Shown here in pieces: positions 1 to 8,038 of a stretch of 55,394 bases of DNA. Location of the stretch: the NCBI GenBank assembly GCA_017436845.1, contig JAFSCJ010000004.1, positions 1 through 55,394 of the forward strand, written 5' to 3'. The notes beneath the pieces were generated by a model. It had not been told where the DNA came from. It was given only the letters and a program-made list of their open reading frames with translations, and searched no databases. This stretch comes from Muribaculaceae bacterium. GTDB lineage: Bacteria > Bacteroidota > Bacteroidia > Bacteroidales > Muribaculaceae. Position numbers and translations under genes: made by a program. Each line of letters starts with the position of its first letter. Position 1 is the first letter of the stretch.

Positions 1-151
1 TAGCGATGTAGCTGCCATCGGGGCTCATTGTTGCTGTGTTGATGGTTACACCTTCAGGAAGAGCCACTTTTTCTACTGAAGCGACTTTCAATTGTGCAAA
101 ACCATAGATTCCTGCACTTAACAACAATGCTGAAACAATTACTTTTTTCAT
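1..151 (-). CDS. Secreted protein, N-terminal fragment (cut by window edge)
   Basis: Only the first 50 codons are inside the window. The product starts MKKVIVSALLLSAGIYGFAQ, a clear Sec signal peptide with a likely cleavage after FA. The mature part contains a phrase like TMSPDGSYIA, which resembles one blade of a PD40/WD40-type beta-propeller as in TolB or S9 peptidase N-domains. That family guess rests on one short motif and is weak. The ATG at 149-151 is the natural start because the signal peptide begins there. The protein should be periplasmic or outer-membrane associated. No clear promoter could be fixed upstream. Confidence 0.7.
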   Translation of the reverse strand, partial: MKKVIVSALLLSAGIYGFAQLKVASVEKVALPEGVTINTATMSPDGSYIA

Positions 152-379
152 GATAATTTTGTTAGTAGTTTTTATTAATTGATTTATGGTCTTAAAAATG
201 ATGCAATTTAGCAATATTTTTTCAATTCCAAATCTTATTACCTAAATTTTATACAAAAATAAACATCATATCGACAAATTGAGGGTTGAAAAGAGGAGAA
301 AGGAAAGAGGACAAATCAGAAAGAAAAAAGCAGAAATGAGATAGTGGAGTGGAAAGAGATAGAGAGACTGAAAGGCTAA

Positions 380-557
380 ATTTGAATAGACGGTGGTAAG
401 CGAAGCGCCACCACCGGATGCGAGCCACCGGCAATAAGCGTCGGAAAGACACCACTATGCCAATAAAAGCCCGCAAGGATATCAACCAAATAGCGTGTTT
501 CCCACGCATTCATTTGCGTATCACACCCCGTGGAAATAACCCCACGGCTATTCAAAT
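380..557. repeat. Palindromic intergenic repeat with 10-bp terminal inverted repeats
   Basis: The 537-base stretch between the first gene and the gene at 689 holds no convincing gene. Within it, ATTTGAATAG at 380-389 is matched by its exact reverse complement at 548-557, and the match continues imperfectly inwards. The interior contains several hairpins, for example CCGTGG/CCACGG near the right end and GCGTG/CACGC. A 70-codon open frame runs through it on the minus strand, but has the look of repeat sequence. Bases about 280-375 upstream are strikingly purine-rich. This could be a MITE-like or REP-like element; no transposase is present. Confidence 0.5.
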
Positions 558-643
558 ATAGACCTTCGGGCAATTTCTCATTTTTCATCTTTCATCTTTC
601 ATTTTTAACTCGATTGTGTTAAGTTTTGGCACAAGGGCAATAT

Positions 644-651
644 TACTTTTG
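644..651 (+). promoter_or_regulatory. Bacteroidetes -7 box (TACTTTTG)
   Basis: TACTTTTG fits the TAnnTTTG consensus. No TTG at the usual 18-21 base distance is seen, so the call is moderate. If used, transcription starts near 657, which makes the ATG at 689 the start of the next gene rather than the ATG at 626. Confidence 0.45.
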
Positions 652-688
652 TACTTTCATTATTAACTCTAAAAAACGACACAATTTT

Positions 689-1168
689 ATGTTGGAATTC
701 ATCAAAACACGCGACCGCGATTTTATCGCGAAATGCCGGAAAATCTGTGATGGACTTTATCCCGGCGAGCACATCAGTTGCCACGAGTTGGTATATCGTG
801 CTATCACCAACGGAGCCCCAAGCTATTATGTAACGTTTGACTATGCCTATCGCATGCTACGAACAATGCGTCGAGACCGTCTCCCACCTGGCTATAATCC
901 CCTGAAACGGCTCATGTGGACTGAGATAGCTGAGAAAGCCGACCATTACAAATCACAAATGGGGATAAAGACCGATACCGAAGCTCTGTCAATGGTGCTT
1001 GCACGCAATTGCGCTTCTCAATTTTTCATAACTCCCAATTATGCCATCAGATTAATACAACAATTAAACCATGACCACAAGATTAAACATAATACCCCTC
1101 TGCTGTATGTGCCTTATCGCATGGGGATGCAACTCAAACCAACACGTTTCTGCCAACTCGCAATATAA
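689..1168 (+). CDS. Hypothetical protein, 159 aa
   Basis: I do not recognise a characterised family. The protein starts MLEFIKTRDRDFIAKCRKIC, is basic, and contains aromatic-rich stretches such as SYYVTFDYAYRML followed by MRRDRLPPG, which suggests a small helical, possibly nucleic-acid-binding protein. A longer frame opens at 626, but its first 21 codons run across a -7 box, so the start at 689 is preferred. It is the first of three same-strand small genes (689-2002) and its last 98 bases overlap the next gene in another frame. From memory, similar small proteins occur in phage-like islands of Bacteroides; this is not verified. Confidence 0.6.
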   Translation: MLEFIKTRDRDFIAKCRKICDGLYPGEHISCHELVYRAITNGAPSYYVTFDYAYRMLRTMRRDRLPPGYNPLKRLMWTEIAEKADHYKSQMGIKTDTEALSMVLARNCASQFFITPNYAIRLIQQLNHDHKIKHNTPLLYVPYRMGMQLKPTRFCQLAI

Positions 1169-1502
1169 TAATGTATCTGACAGCAACTCGGTTGTTACAA
1201 AACAACATCTTGTTTCATCTTTATCTAATGACAGCCTTAATCTACAACTATTCGAAATTACACAATCAACCGACTCAATAGGCGTACTGACAGTGAAAGT
1301 TGCCCGACTTTCACGTTCTATCGACCGGATGATCACGACATGCGACAGCACAGTGTCTTCAACTACCGAATCCCACAACCACACCTCTCTTAAAACTGAG
1401 ATATGTGATATAGAGACACAAAGTCCCACCCGACACCTTATCACATTATTTTCAATTGTTTCCTTGGCTGCTTTTTTAATATATTTAATACTCAAAAAAT
1501 AA
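1071..1502 (+). CDS. Small lipoprotein with C-terminal membrane helix (spanin-like architecture)
   Basis: The 143-residue product has an N-terminal hydrophobic segment ending in a lipobox-like AWGC with Cys20, a polar Ser/Thr-rich middle part (about residues 21-118), and a C-terminal hydrophobic helix (LITLFSIVSLAAFLIYLI) followed by two lysines. A lipid anchor at one end and an inner-membrane helix at the other is the layout of single-chain phage spanins, which bridge the two membranes during lysis. This is an architectural analogy only; no sequence family was recognised. The start lies inside the preceding gene, giving a 98-base overlap, and the Cys20 lipobox requires a start at or close to 1071. 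Confidence 0.55.
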   Translation: MTTRLNIIPLCCMCLIAWGCNSNQHVSANSQYNNVSDSNSVVTKQHLVSSLSNDSLNLQLFEITQSTDSIGVLTVKVARLSRSIDRMITTCDSTVSSTTESHNHTSLKTEICDIETQSPTRHLITLFSIVSLAAFLIYLILKK

Positions 1503-1516
1503 ACAGCTATATAATC

Positions 1517-2002
1517 ATGAACTCCTCAATATCATTAAATCTATCAACAACGGCTATCATAACAGAAATTTATGCGGCATCGGCTCTACGATGTCTGCAA
1601 AATATTGACAATGGACGGCGTCCGCCATTGCTCACTCGCGACCAAGAGCCTGCTTTAAGATTATTGGTGAAGGACTCGTTTGCCCACATTGTGTTGCGAC
1701 TGCTCCCTCACATTGCCGAATGTAATCTGAATGAAGATAATGAAGGTGATGACAACAAAGATATCATCCTATCGGTGGATATAAATGTCCCTGCTTGTTT
1801 CCCATCATCAGCTACAATCACTCTGCGTCATGCCATAGAACACGCTATCGCCATGGACGCCCTGCACCTCTGCTACATGGGACATAACGATAATTTGAGC
1901 CGACGACACGCCTCTCTTGCCGAAGATGCCATAAGGAATATTACACAATTACTATCGGTCAGCGACCATAGTCGTGCTAAGATTGCGATGAATTGGCTAT
2001 AG
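1517..2002 (+). CDS. Hypothetical protein, 161 aa
   Basis: This is the third member of the small plus-strand group, starting 14 bases after the spanin-like gene. The product has no signal peptide and no membrane segment. It is mostly helical, with an acidic insert (NEDNEGDDNKD) near residues 74-84 and a C-terminal half that would form amphipathic helices. I do not recognise a family; from memory, comparable proteins sit beside the two upstream genes in phage-like islands of Bacteroides. Its 3' end overlaps the convergent mechanosensitive-channel gene by 26 bases, so neither gene has room for an ordinary terminator. Confidence 0.55.
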   Translation: MNSSISLNLSTTAIITEIYAASALRCLQNIDNGRRPPLLTRDQEPALRLLVKDSFAHIVLRLLPHIAECNLNEDNEGDDNKDIILSVDINVPACFPSSATITLRHAIEHAIAMDALHLCYMGHNDNLSRRHASLAEDAIRNITQLLSVSDHSRAKIAMNWL

Positions 2003-3179
2003 ACTGAATGTCGGTTCCTGCAGGACTTTGGAAGGCACGCAACCCAAATGCCGGCAACATCGCATAGGCATGCTCAAGTATAGCTGCCTGTATGCGTTCA
2101 TAGGTTATCCAATCCTGCTTGGCAGTAAAGAAATAAAATTCGATGGGTATTCCGTGGACCGAAGGTTGCAACTGACGCACAAGCATGAGCATGTCATGAT
2201 TTACAAGCGGATGAGTTGAGATATATTGCTCCATGTAATTGCGGAATACCCTCATGTTGACAAGGTCTTCAGTTTCATGGTCTATACCTTTAAGCCAACC
2301 GCGTTGCTCAAAGTCGGCAAGCTCAGCTTCGGTGCTAAAACGCACTGTGTTTACATCAATCTCTATTGAACGTTTCACTCGACGACCACCACTATTAAAC
2401 ATCCCTCTCCAATTCTGAAACGAATCAGAAATGAGTGCGTAGGGAGGGATAGTGGTGATTGTCATATCCCAATTTTGCACCTTAACAGTAGTCAATGTAA
2501 CCTCTTTAACTGTTCCGTTTGCGCCATATTTAGGTGCTTCAATCCAATCTCCGGGGCGAAGCATATCATTGGCCGAAAGTTGCACCCCGGCAACAAGTCC
2601 GAGAATGGTATCCTTAAACACCAAGGTCAATACTGCTGCCGCAGCACCAAGTCCGGTGAGAATAACCACAGGATTTTTATCTACCAAAATACTGATAATG
2701 ATTATTACCGCAACACATATAAATATCAGTTTCAACATCTGATAAACGCCTTTCAACGGGTGGCTTGTTGTCTGTTGTTTCTCACACGAGACGAGATATA
2801 ACGCAGAAATAAATGATGTTATCAAGCGTAATGCGGCAAGGACAATATAAATGAAGCACGATTTTGATATAATCGTCAACATCAAGGAGTTGCCCTCAAA
2901 TACAAGAGGGAGAAATATGTATAATATTATCGGTGGTAACAGATGACACACTCCATACAATACATGGTCGTTAAACAGAATATCGTCCCACGTAGCAGCT
3001 GTTCTGCTCGTCAGCCGTCTGACTACTTTTGCCAAAATTTTGTGACAGAAGTGGTAAGAGGCAATGACCAACAAGATAATCAAACTTATAATTACCAAAC
3101 GGCTGACTAAAAATAGATGGTCAGGAGCGACCCCCATCTCGGTCAACAACTCATTCAATTTTACCAGTATTATTTCCAT
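1977..3179 (-). CDS. YbdG-type (MscM) mechanosensitive ion channel
   Basis: The 400-residue protein belongs to the MscS family and closely follows E. coli YbdG, the miniconductance channel that opens on hypo-osmotic shock. Four to five membrane helices lie between residues about 22 and 205. The pore-lining helix and start of the beta domain are recognisable as GLGAAAAVLTLVFKDTILG and GVQLSANDMLRPGDWIEAP. The stretch NWDMTITTIPPYALISDSF and the C-terminal FQSPAGTDIQSIA match the YbdG cytoplasmic domain. Length (400 versus about 415) is normal. A TATCTTTG -7 box at 3199-3206 could drive it. It sits at the inner membrane and is monocistronic, convergent with the small gene at 1517. Confidence 0.92.
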   Translation of the reverse strand: MEIILVKLNELLTEMGVAPDHLFLVSRLVIISLIILLVIASYHFCHKILAKVVRRLTSRTAATWDDILFNDHVLYGVCHLLPPIILYIFLPLVFEGNSLMLTIISKSCFIYIVLAALRLITSFISALYLVSCEKQQTTSHPLKGVYQMLKLIFICVAVIIIISILVDKNPVVILTGLGAAAAVLTLVFKDTILGLVAGVQLSANDMLRPGDWIEAPKYGANGTVKEVTLTTVKVQNWDMTITTIPPYALISDSFQNWRGMFNSGGRRVKRSIEIDVNTVRFSTEAELADFEQRGWLKGIDHETEDLVNMRVFRNYMEQYISTHPLVNHDMLMLVRQLQPSVHGIPIEFYFFTAKQDWITYERIQAAILEHAYAMLPAFGLRAFQSPAGTDIQSIANSSQS

Positions 3180-3256
3180 ATTATAATTTTTACCCTCGCA
3201 AAGATAACAATTTCAATGAATAATTTTTATTTTAAAAGACCATCTTTAGATAAATG

Positions 3257-3300
3257 AAAGACAAAAGCCACTCCCACAATTGGGAATGGCTTTTGTCTTT
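3257..3300 (-). terminator. Rho-independent terminator of the pheT-yebC operon
   Basis: A hairpin of about 20 base pairs (AAAGACAAAAGCC arm against its complement) with a short AATT-type loop lies 15 bases after the yebC stop and is followed on the minus strand by a T-rich stretch. Confidence 0.85.
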
Positions 3301-3314
3301 TTATGAATAGTGCA

Positions 3315-4043
3315 TTATTCCTCTTCGTCGTCTTCTTTCATGTTGTGGTAAACATTTTGAACGTCTTCGTCCTCTTCAAATTTTTCAAGTAATTTTTCGA
3401 TTTGAGCACGTTGTTCAGCATTCACCTCTTTTAGGTCGTTAGGGATGCGTTCAAATTCAGCGCTAACAATTTCAAATTCGTTTTCTTCGAGATATTTCTG
3501 AATGTTGGCAAATTCTTCAAATGCACCATAAAGGATGATTTCTTCCTCATCGGCAACTACTTCGTCAACACCATAGTCAATCAATTCAAGTTCAAGATCT
3601 TCTACCGATACACCATCTTTAGGTTTGATTTTAAACACGCTTTTATGCTCAAAAAGGAATGTCAAAGATCCTGATGTTCCAAGCGAGCCACCATGTTTAT
3701 TGAAATAAGAACGAACATTGGCAACTGTGCGAGTATTGTTATCGGTAGCAGTTTCTACTACGATAGCAATCCCGAAAGGTCCATATCCTTCATATACGAT
3801 TTCTTTGTAGTCGCCGGCATCTTTGTCGGTGGCTTTCTTAATAGCGCGTTCTACAGTGTCTTTAGGCATGTTTGCAGCCTTAGCATTTTGCATGAGCACG
3901 CGCAAGCGAGGGTTCATTACAGAGTCGGCACCACCGGCTTTTACAGCGATAGTGATTTCTTTACCAATCTTGGTAAATGTGCGAGACATATTACCCCAGC
4001 GTTTGAGTTTTCTTGCTTTGCGATATTCAAAAGCTCTTCCCAT
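3315..4043 (-). CDS. yebC: YebC/PmpR family protein
   Basis: The 242-residue product is a typical Bacteroidetes YebC: it begins MGRAFEYRKARKLKRWGNMS, continues FTKIGKEITIAVKAGG and NPRLRVLMQNAKAANMPKD, and has the family core YEGYGPFGIAIVVE with TDNNTRTVANVR. The family was long annotated as a DNA-binding regulator; more recent work links some members to translation of proline-rich stretches on the ribosome. The C-terminus is strongly acidic (EEDEDVQNVYHNMKEDDEEE), which argues against simple DNA binding. It is the second gene of a pheT-yebC operon (37-base gap), fitting a translation role, and is followed by a strong terminator. Confidence 0.95.
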   Translation of the reverse strand: MGRAFEYRKARKLKRWGNMSRTFTKIGKEITIAVKAGGADSVMNPRLRVLMQNAKAANMPKDTVERAIKKATDKDAGDYKEIVYEGYGPFGIAIVVETATDNNTRTVANVRSYFNKHGGSLGTSGSLTFLFEHKSVFKIKPKDGVSVEDLELELIDYGVDEVVADEEEIILYGAFEEFANIQKYLEENEFEIVSAEFERIPNDLKEVNAEQRAQIEKLLEKFEEDEDVQNVYHNMKEDDEEE

Positions 4044-4080
4044 TGTGGTTATTTTTTATTGTATGGTTATTTATTTAGAT

Positions 4081-6546
4081 TTATCTTAATGTTGCGCCAA
4101 GACGTTTTTCCAAATTAGTGATAATCTTGTTCATCACAGCCTCGATTTGCTTGTCTTGAAGTGTTTTTTCGTCATCTTGAATTGTTATGGCAATAGCATA
4201 GGATTTTTTGCCTTCGGGCAAATTCTTTCCTTCATACACATCAAAGAGAGTAACACACTTGAGCAGGCGACGTTCACTTTCACGCACAACGGCTTCAATT
4301 TGTTCCATTGTAATGGCATTGTCTATCAATAACGCAAGGTCGCGTTTAACAGGCATTGTCTTAGGCAATGCTGTATATGTAACTTTTTTCTTCAATGCCA
4401 AGCGCACAAGGGAGTTCCAATCAAGTTCGGCAAAGAATACATCTTGACGGATATCCATTTTCTTCAATACTGATTTAGCAACGATACCCATTTCGCCAAG
4501 TTCTTTTCCTGCACGTGTAACAATCTTCAACGATGCTGCAAAGATGCAGTTTTCTCCTTTCACCAATTGAATTTCTCGTTCTGAAACACCAAGACGTGCA
4601 ATAACATTCAACACAATTGCTTTTAAATCATAGATTGTCGCAGGCTCTTCAGGTCGGCACCAATTACATGTGCGCATAGCACCTGTAAGCCACAATCCTA
4701 AACGGCTATATTCACTATAAGGAGCAAGAGGAGCCTCTTTTGTAGATTGTATGTCGGGGTTGAAATAATATACATTTCCAAATTCATACATCATCAAGTC
4801 GCTTGACTTGCGGTTGATGTTGTGGGCTGCCGATTCCAATCCGCCAAACAACAACGTTTGACGCATAACATTGAGGTCATTGCTCAATGGATTGAGCAAT
4901 TTCACACAATTTTCAGCGGGATATGCAGCAAGACCTTTATAATAGCCCTCAGCAGTCAATGAATTGTTCATTATCTCATTAAAACCTACGGCTGTGAGCT
5001 GTTGACTTATTAGCTCGCGAAGGTCATTAGCACTATCGGTTAATGTCTTATAAGACAAACTTGAGTGAACTGTTGACGAGATTTCAATATTGTTGTATCC
5101 ATATATGCGCAACACATCTTCAATCACATCGCATGGACGTTGAACATCAACGCGATAGGTAGGAACAAGAAGATCGATTTCGCCATCACGACGCGCAACA
5201 ATCTCAATTTCAAGAGAAGCAAGGATTGAATCAACTGTTGCAGGCGCAATCTCTTTACCAATGAGAGCATTAAGTTTCTCATAAGAGAGTGTTACATGGA
5301 ATGGCTTAATCTCTTCGGGATAGATATCCACAATATCACCACACACCTCACCTCCGGCAAGTTCTTGCACCATCAATGCTGCAAGTTTTACAAAATATAA
5401 TGTTCCATTAGGATCAATACCACGCTCATAACGAAATGACGCATCGGTATTCAATCCATGACGGCGAGCTGTTTTGCGCACCGATGTGGGATTAAAATAG
5501 GCACTTTCAATAAAAATTGACGTTGTCGATTCTGTTACACCTGAATCAAGACCTCCAAATACTCCTGCAATACACATAGGGGCATTGGCGTTGCATATCA
5601 TCAAATCATTTTCATCGAGTTTGCGTTCTACTCCATCAAGAGTTGTGAATGGTGTACCTGTTGCACAATTTCGCACTACGACTTTATCTCCCTCTATTTT
5701 ATCTACGTCAAAGCAGTGTAGAGGTTGCCCCATGCCATGTAGTATAAAATTAGTAATATCCACAACATTGTTAATAGGGCGTTGACCTATGGCAGTCAAG
5801 CAATCCTTCAACCATTGCGGACTTTCTGCAACTTTGATGTTGCGTATTGTTACCCCTGAATAACGTGGACATGCCATAGTATTTTCAACCTCTACAGCAA
5901 TCGCTCTTTCTGCCTTGTCAACCTTGAACGATGACACATCGGGGCGTTGCAACTTAACAGCTTCAGCATTTTGGGCAAGCCATGCACTCAAGTCACGAGC
6001 CACTCCATAGTGAGATGCAGCATCAATGCGGTTAGGCGTCAAATCCACTTCAAGGACATAGTCACTTGTGAGATTATAATATTCTGCGGCTGGAGTTCCT
6101 GGTTTTACATCATCATTTAATACGATAATACCATCATGTGATGTTCCGATTCCTATTTCATCTTCGGCACATATCATTCCCAATGACTCTACCCCACGTA
6201 TTTTTGATCGTTTGATTTGGAATTCGTTATCTCCGTCATAGAGAGTGGTCCCCACAGTTGCAACCACTACGGTTTGTCCGGCAGCAACGTTTGGCGCACC
6301 ACACACAATTTGTGTAGGCTCACCTGTTCCCAAATCTACTGTTGTGATGTGAAGGTGATCGCTATTGGGATGATCCTCACATGTGAGAACTTTACCGATT
6401 ACGACACCACGTAATCCACCTTTTATTGATTCTACTTCTTCTACTCCTCCGGTTTCAAGACCGATAGATGTAAGTGCGGCTGCAAGTTCGTCAGGAGTCA
6501 ACTTGAAGTCGATGTACTTTTTTAACCAATTATATGATATATTCAT
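4081..6546 (-). CDS. pheT: Phenylalanine--tRNA ligase beta subunit
   Basis: The 821-residue protein is a full-length PheT, which with PheS charges tRNA-Phe in the cytoplasm. Domains in order are an N-terminal tRNA-binding OB fold (about 42-150, with HPNSDHLHI and VCGAPNVAAGQ), the B3/B4 editing domain (about 215-390, with RYSGVTIRNI and NNVVDITNFI), the B5 domain (about 410-480), a core synthetase-like domain, and the C-terminal anticodon-binding FDX-ACB domain (about 728-821, ending EKRLGATLR). pheS is not in this window, so the two subunits are unlinked here. A good promoter lies upstream (6608-6638), and yebC follows in the same unit. Confidence 0.97.
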   Translation of the reverse strand: MNISYNWLKKYIDFKLTPDELAAALTSIGLETGGVEEVESIKGGLRGVVIGKVLTCEDHPNSDHLHITTVDLGTGEPTQIVCGAPNVAAGQTVVVATVGTTLYDGDNEFQIKRSKIRGVESLGMICAEDEIGIGTSHDGIIVLNDDVKPGTPAAEYYNLTSDYVLEVDLTPNRIDAASHYGVARDLSAWLAQNAEAVKLQRPDVSSFKVDKAERAIAVEVENTMACPRYSGVTIRNIKVAESPQWLKDCLTAIGQRPINNVVDITNFILHGMGQPLHCFDVDKIEGDKVVVRNCATGTPFTTLDGVERKLDENDLMICNANAPMCIAGVFGGLDSGVTESTTSIFIESAYFNPTSVRKTARRHGLNTDASFRYERGIDPNGTLYFVKLAALMVQELAGGEVCGDIVDIYPEEIKPFHVTLSYEKLNALIGKEIAPATVDSILASLEIEIVARRDGEIDLLVPTYRVDVQRPCDVIEDVLRIYGYNNIEISSTVHSSLSYKTLTDSANDLRELISQQLTAVGFNEIMNNSLTAEGYYKGLAAYPAENCVKLLNPLSNDLNVMRQTLLFGGLESAAHNINRKSSDLMMYEFGNVYYFNPDIQSTKEAPLAPYSEYSRLGLWLTGAMRTCNWCRPEEPATIYDLKAIVLNVIARLGVSEREIQLVKGENCIFAASLKIVTRAGKELGEMGIVAKSVLKKMDIRQDVFFAELDWNSLVRLALKKKVTYTALPKTMPVKRDLALLIDNAITMEQIEAVVRESERRLLKCVTLFDVYEGKNLPEGKKSYAIAITIQDDEKTLQDKQIEAVMNKIITNLEKRLGATLR

Positions 6547-6607
6547 AAATAGAAACGATTTTCAGGGAATAGCCTATTTTGTGCAATTCATCCCATTATA
6601 ATTCGTG

Positions 6608-6638
6608 CAAATTTACAAAGAAATTTTCAGTATCTCAA
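6608..6638 (-). promoter_or_regulatory. Promoter of pheT-yebC
   Basis: On the minus strand, TTG (6636-6638), a 20-base spacer and TAAATTTG (6608-6615) fit the Bacteroidetes housekeeping promoter. The leader to the pheT ATG is about 55 bases. The same intergenic region separates pheT from the folK-pfkB gene. Confidence 0.7.
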
Positions 6639-6693
6639 TAAATTGCACTTCCTTTCAGTAAATTTACTTTACGATATCTTTCAACTTTTGGAA

Positions 6694-8025
6694 TTATTGC
6701 TCATATTGAGGCATCGCACCCTCTTGAGTACAAACAAAAGCCGATACTTCAACAGCCTTCTGATGAGCTTTTCTTATAGTTTCGCCCTTCATGATTGAAG
6801 CAATAAAGGTTGCGGTAAACGCATCTCCGGCTCCCACTGTATCTACGACCTCAACCTTGGGCGTATCCAAATAAGAGAGATCGCCACCGACAAACACATA
6901 ACTTCCTTTTTCTCCACAAGTCAAAATCAAAATTTTTAGGGTATATCGTGTCATAAGTTCACGACATTGAGCCTTAAAATCTCCACTAAGCGCAAATATC
7001 TCACCAACAATCGCCAATTCTTCGTCATTTATCTTCAGAATGTTGCACCGCAATAAGGAGTCATGAATGATTTCGCGCGAATAAAACTGTTGACGCAAAT
7101 TTATATCAAACACCTTTAGTGCATCGTGAGGCATCGCATCAATAAACGAGTTTATCGCATGTCGAGACTCGGCATTTCGCTGAGCAAGAGTACCGAAACA
7201 AACTACACTTGTTGCCTGTGCAAGCCACAACAATTTTTCGGTTAATGGAATATTGTCCCACGCAACATTTTCAGTGATTTCATACTGAGGGACTCCCATA
7301 TCGTCAAGCGAAACTTGCACCGTTCCGGTAGGAGAGTCGGTCTTTTCAAGCAGAGAATTAAGCCCCGCTCCTTTAAATGCAGTTTCTATTTCATGTCCTA
7401 AGTCATCATCTCCTAATGAACTGACAACGATACTTTGAAATCCCTGACACATAACATGATAGGCAAAATTGGCCGGAGCGCCACCCATTTTCTTCCCTTC
7501 AGGAAACAGATCCCACAAAACCTCTCCTATTCCAACGACAATACCGCCATTATACCACTCTCCACATTCTTTCGACAATCGCAATGGAGAAGCCCCTAAA
7601 ACAGGGTGTCGCCACTCACAATCAAGGAGAGCAATGGGCATAAAAACAAAGTCCCTCAAATGCATGCGCGGGTGAGGCAATGTAAGTTCAGGCTTATTCA
7701 TTATAATCCCATCAATAGAAACAATATCTATATCAATCTCGCGATCGATATAGTTTCCTGCACTATCGCGATGAGGAGTTGCAGATATTTTTTTCTCAAT
7801 AGCTTGCAATCCATGCAACAACTCAATGGGAGTCATGTCGGTATCTACCATAATTCCAAGATTAAGGAATTCGGCATTGGACCTATACCCCCAGGGCTTA
7901 GAACAAAACATGGGCGCACGTCTTGCTGACGTATCGCACAAATGCTCAATATGGGCGACAGCCTGCTCTATCAGAGCATGGCGGTCACCCATATTAGAGC
8001 CTATGTTTATGTAGGCAACGGGCAT
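6694..8025 (-). CDS. Fused HPPK (FolK) and PfkB-family sugar kinase
   Basis: One uninterrupted frame of 443 codons joins two enzymes. Residues 1 to about 158 are HPPK, which pyrophosphorylates 6-hydroxymethyl-dihydropterin in folate synthesis: INIGSNMGDR, NYIDREIDIDI (metal-binding Asp pair) and LPHPRMHLRDFVFMP. Residues about 163-443 are a PfkB/ribokinase-fold kinase of the fructokinase type: VVGIGEVLWDLFPEG, MGGAPANFAYH, and VDTVGAGDAF with the catalytic Asp near 401. Both halves keep their key residues and approximate normal length, and almost no linker separates them. No in-frame ATG lies at the junction. The gene starts 13 bases after the infB stop and likely belongs to the rimP-nusA-infB transcript. 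Sugar substrate is unknown; fructose is a guess from family resemblance. Confidence 0.9.
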   Translation of the reverse strand: MPVAYINIGSNMGDRHALIEQAVAHIEHLCDTSARRAPMFCSKPWGYRSNAEFLNLGIMVDTDMTPIELLHGLQAIEKKISATPHRDSAGNYIDREIDIDIVSIDGIIMNKPELTLPHPRMHLRDFVFMPIALLDCEWRHPVLGASPLRLSKECGEWYNGGIVVGIGEVLWDLFPEGKKMGGAPANFAYHVMCQGFQSIVVSSLGDDDLGHEIETAFKGAGLNSLLEKTDSPTGTVQVSLDDMGVPQYEITENVAWDNIPLTEKLLWLAQATSVVCFGTLAQRNAESRHAINSFIDAMPHDALKVFDINLRQQFYSREIIHDSLLRCNILKINDEELAIVGEIFALSGDFKAQCRELMTRYTLKILILTCGEKGSYVFVGGDLSYLDTPKVEVVDTVGAGDAFTATFIASIMKGETIRKAHQKAVEVSAFVCTQEGAMPQYEQ

Positions 8026-8038
8026 CTATTTGATGTTT

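Noticed and set aside
376..588. A 70-codon minus-strand frame
   Set aside because: It spans the inverted-repeat element from end to end and has no promoter or known domain.
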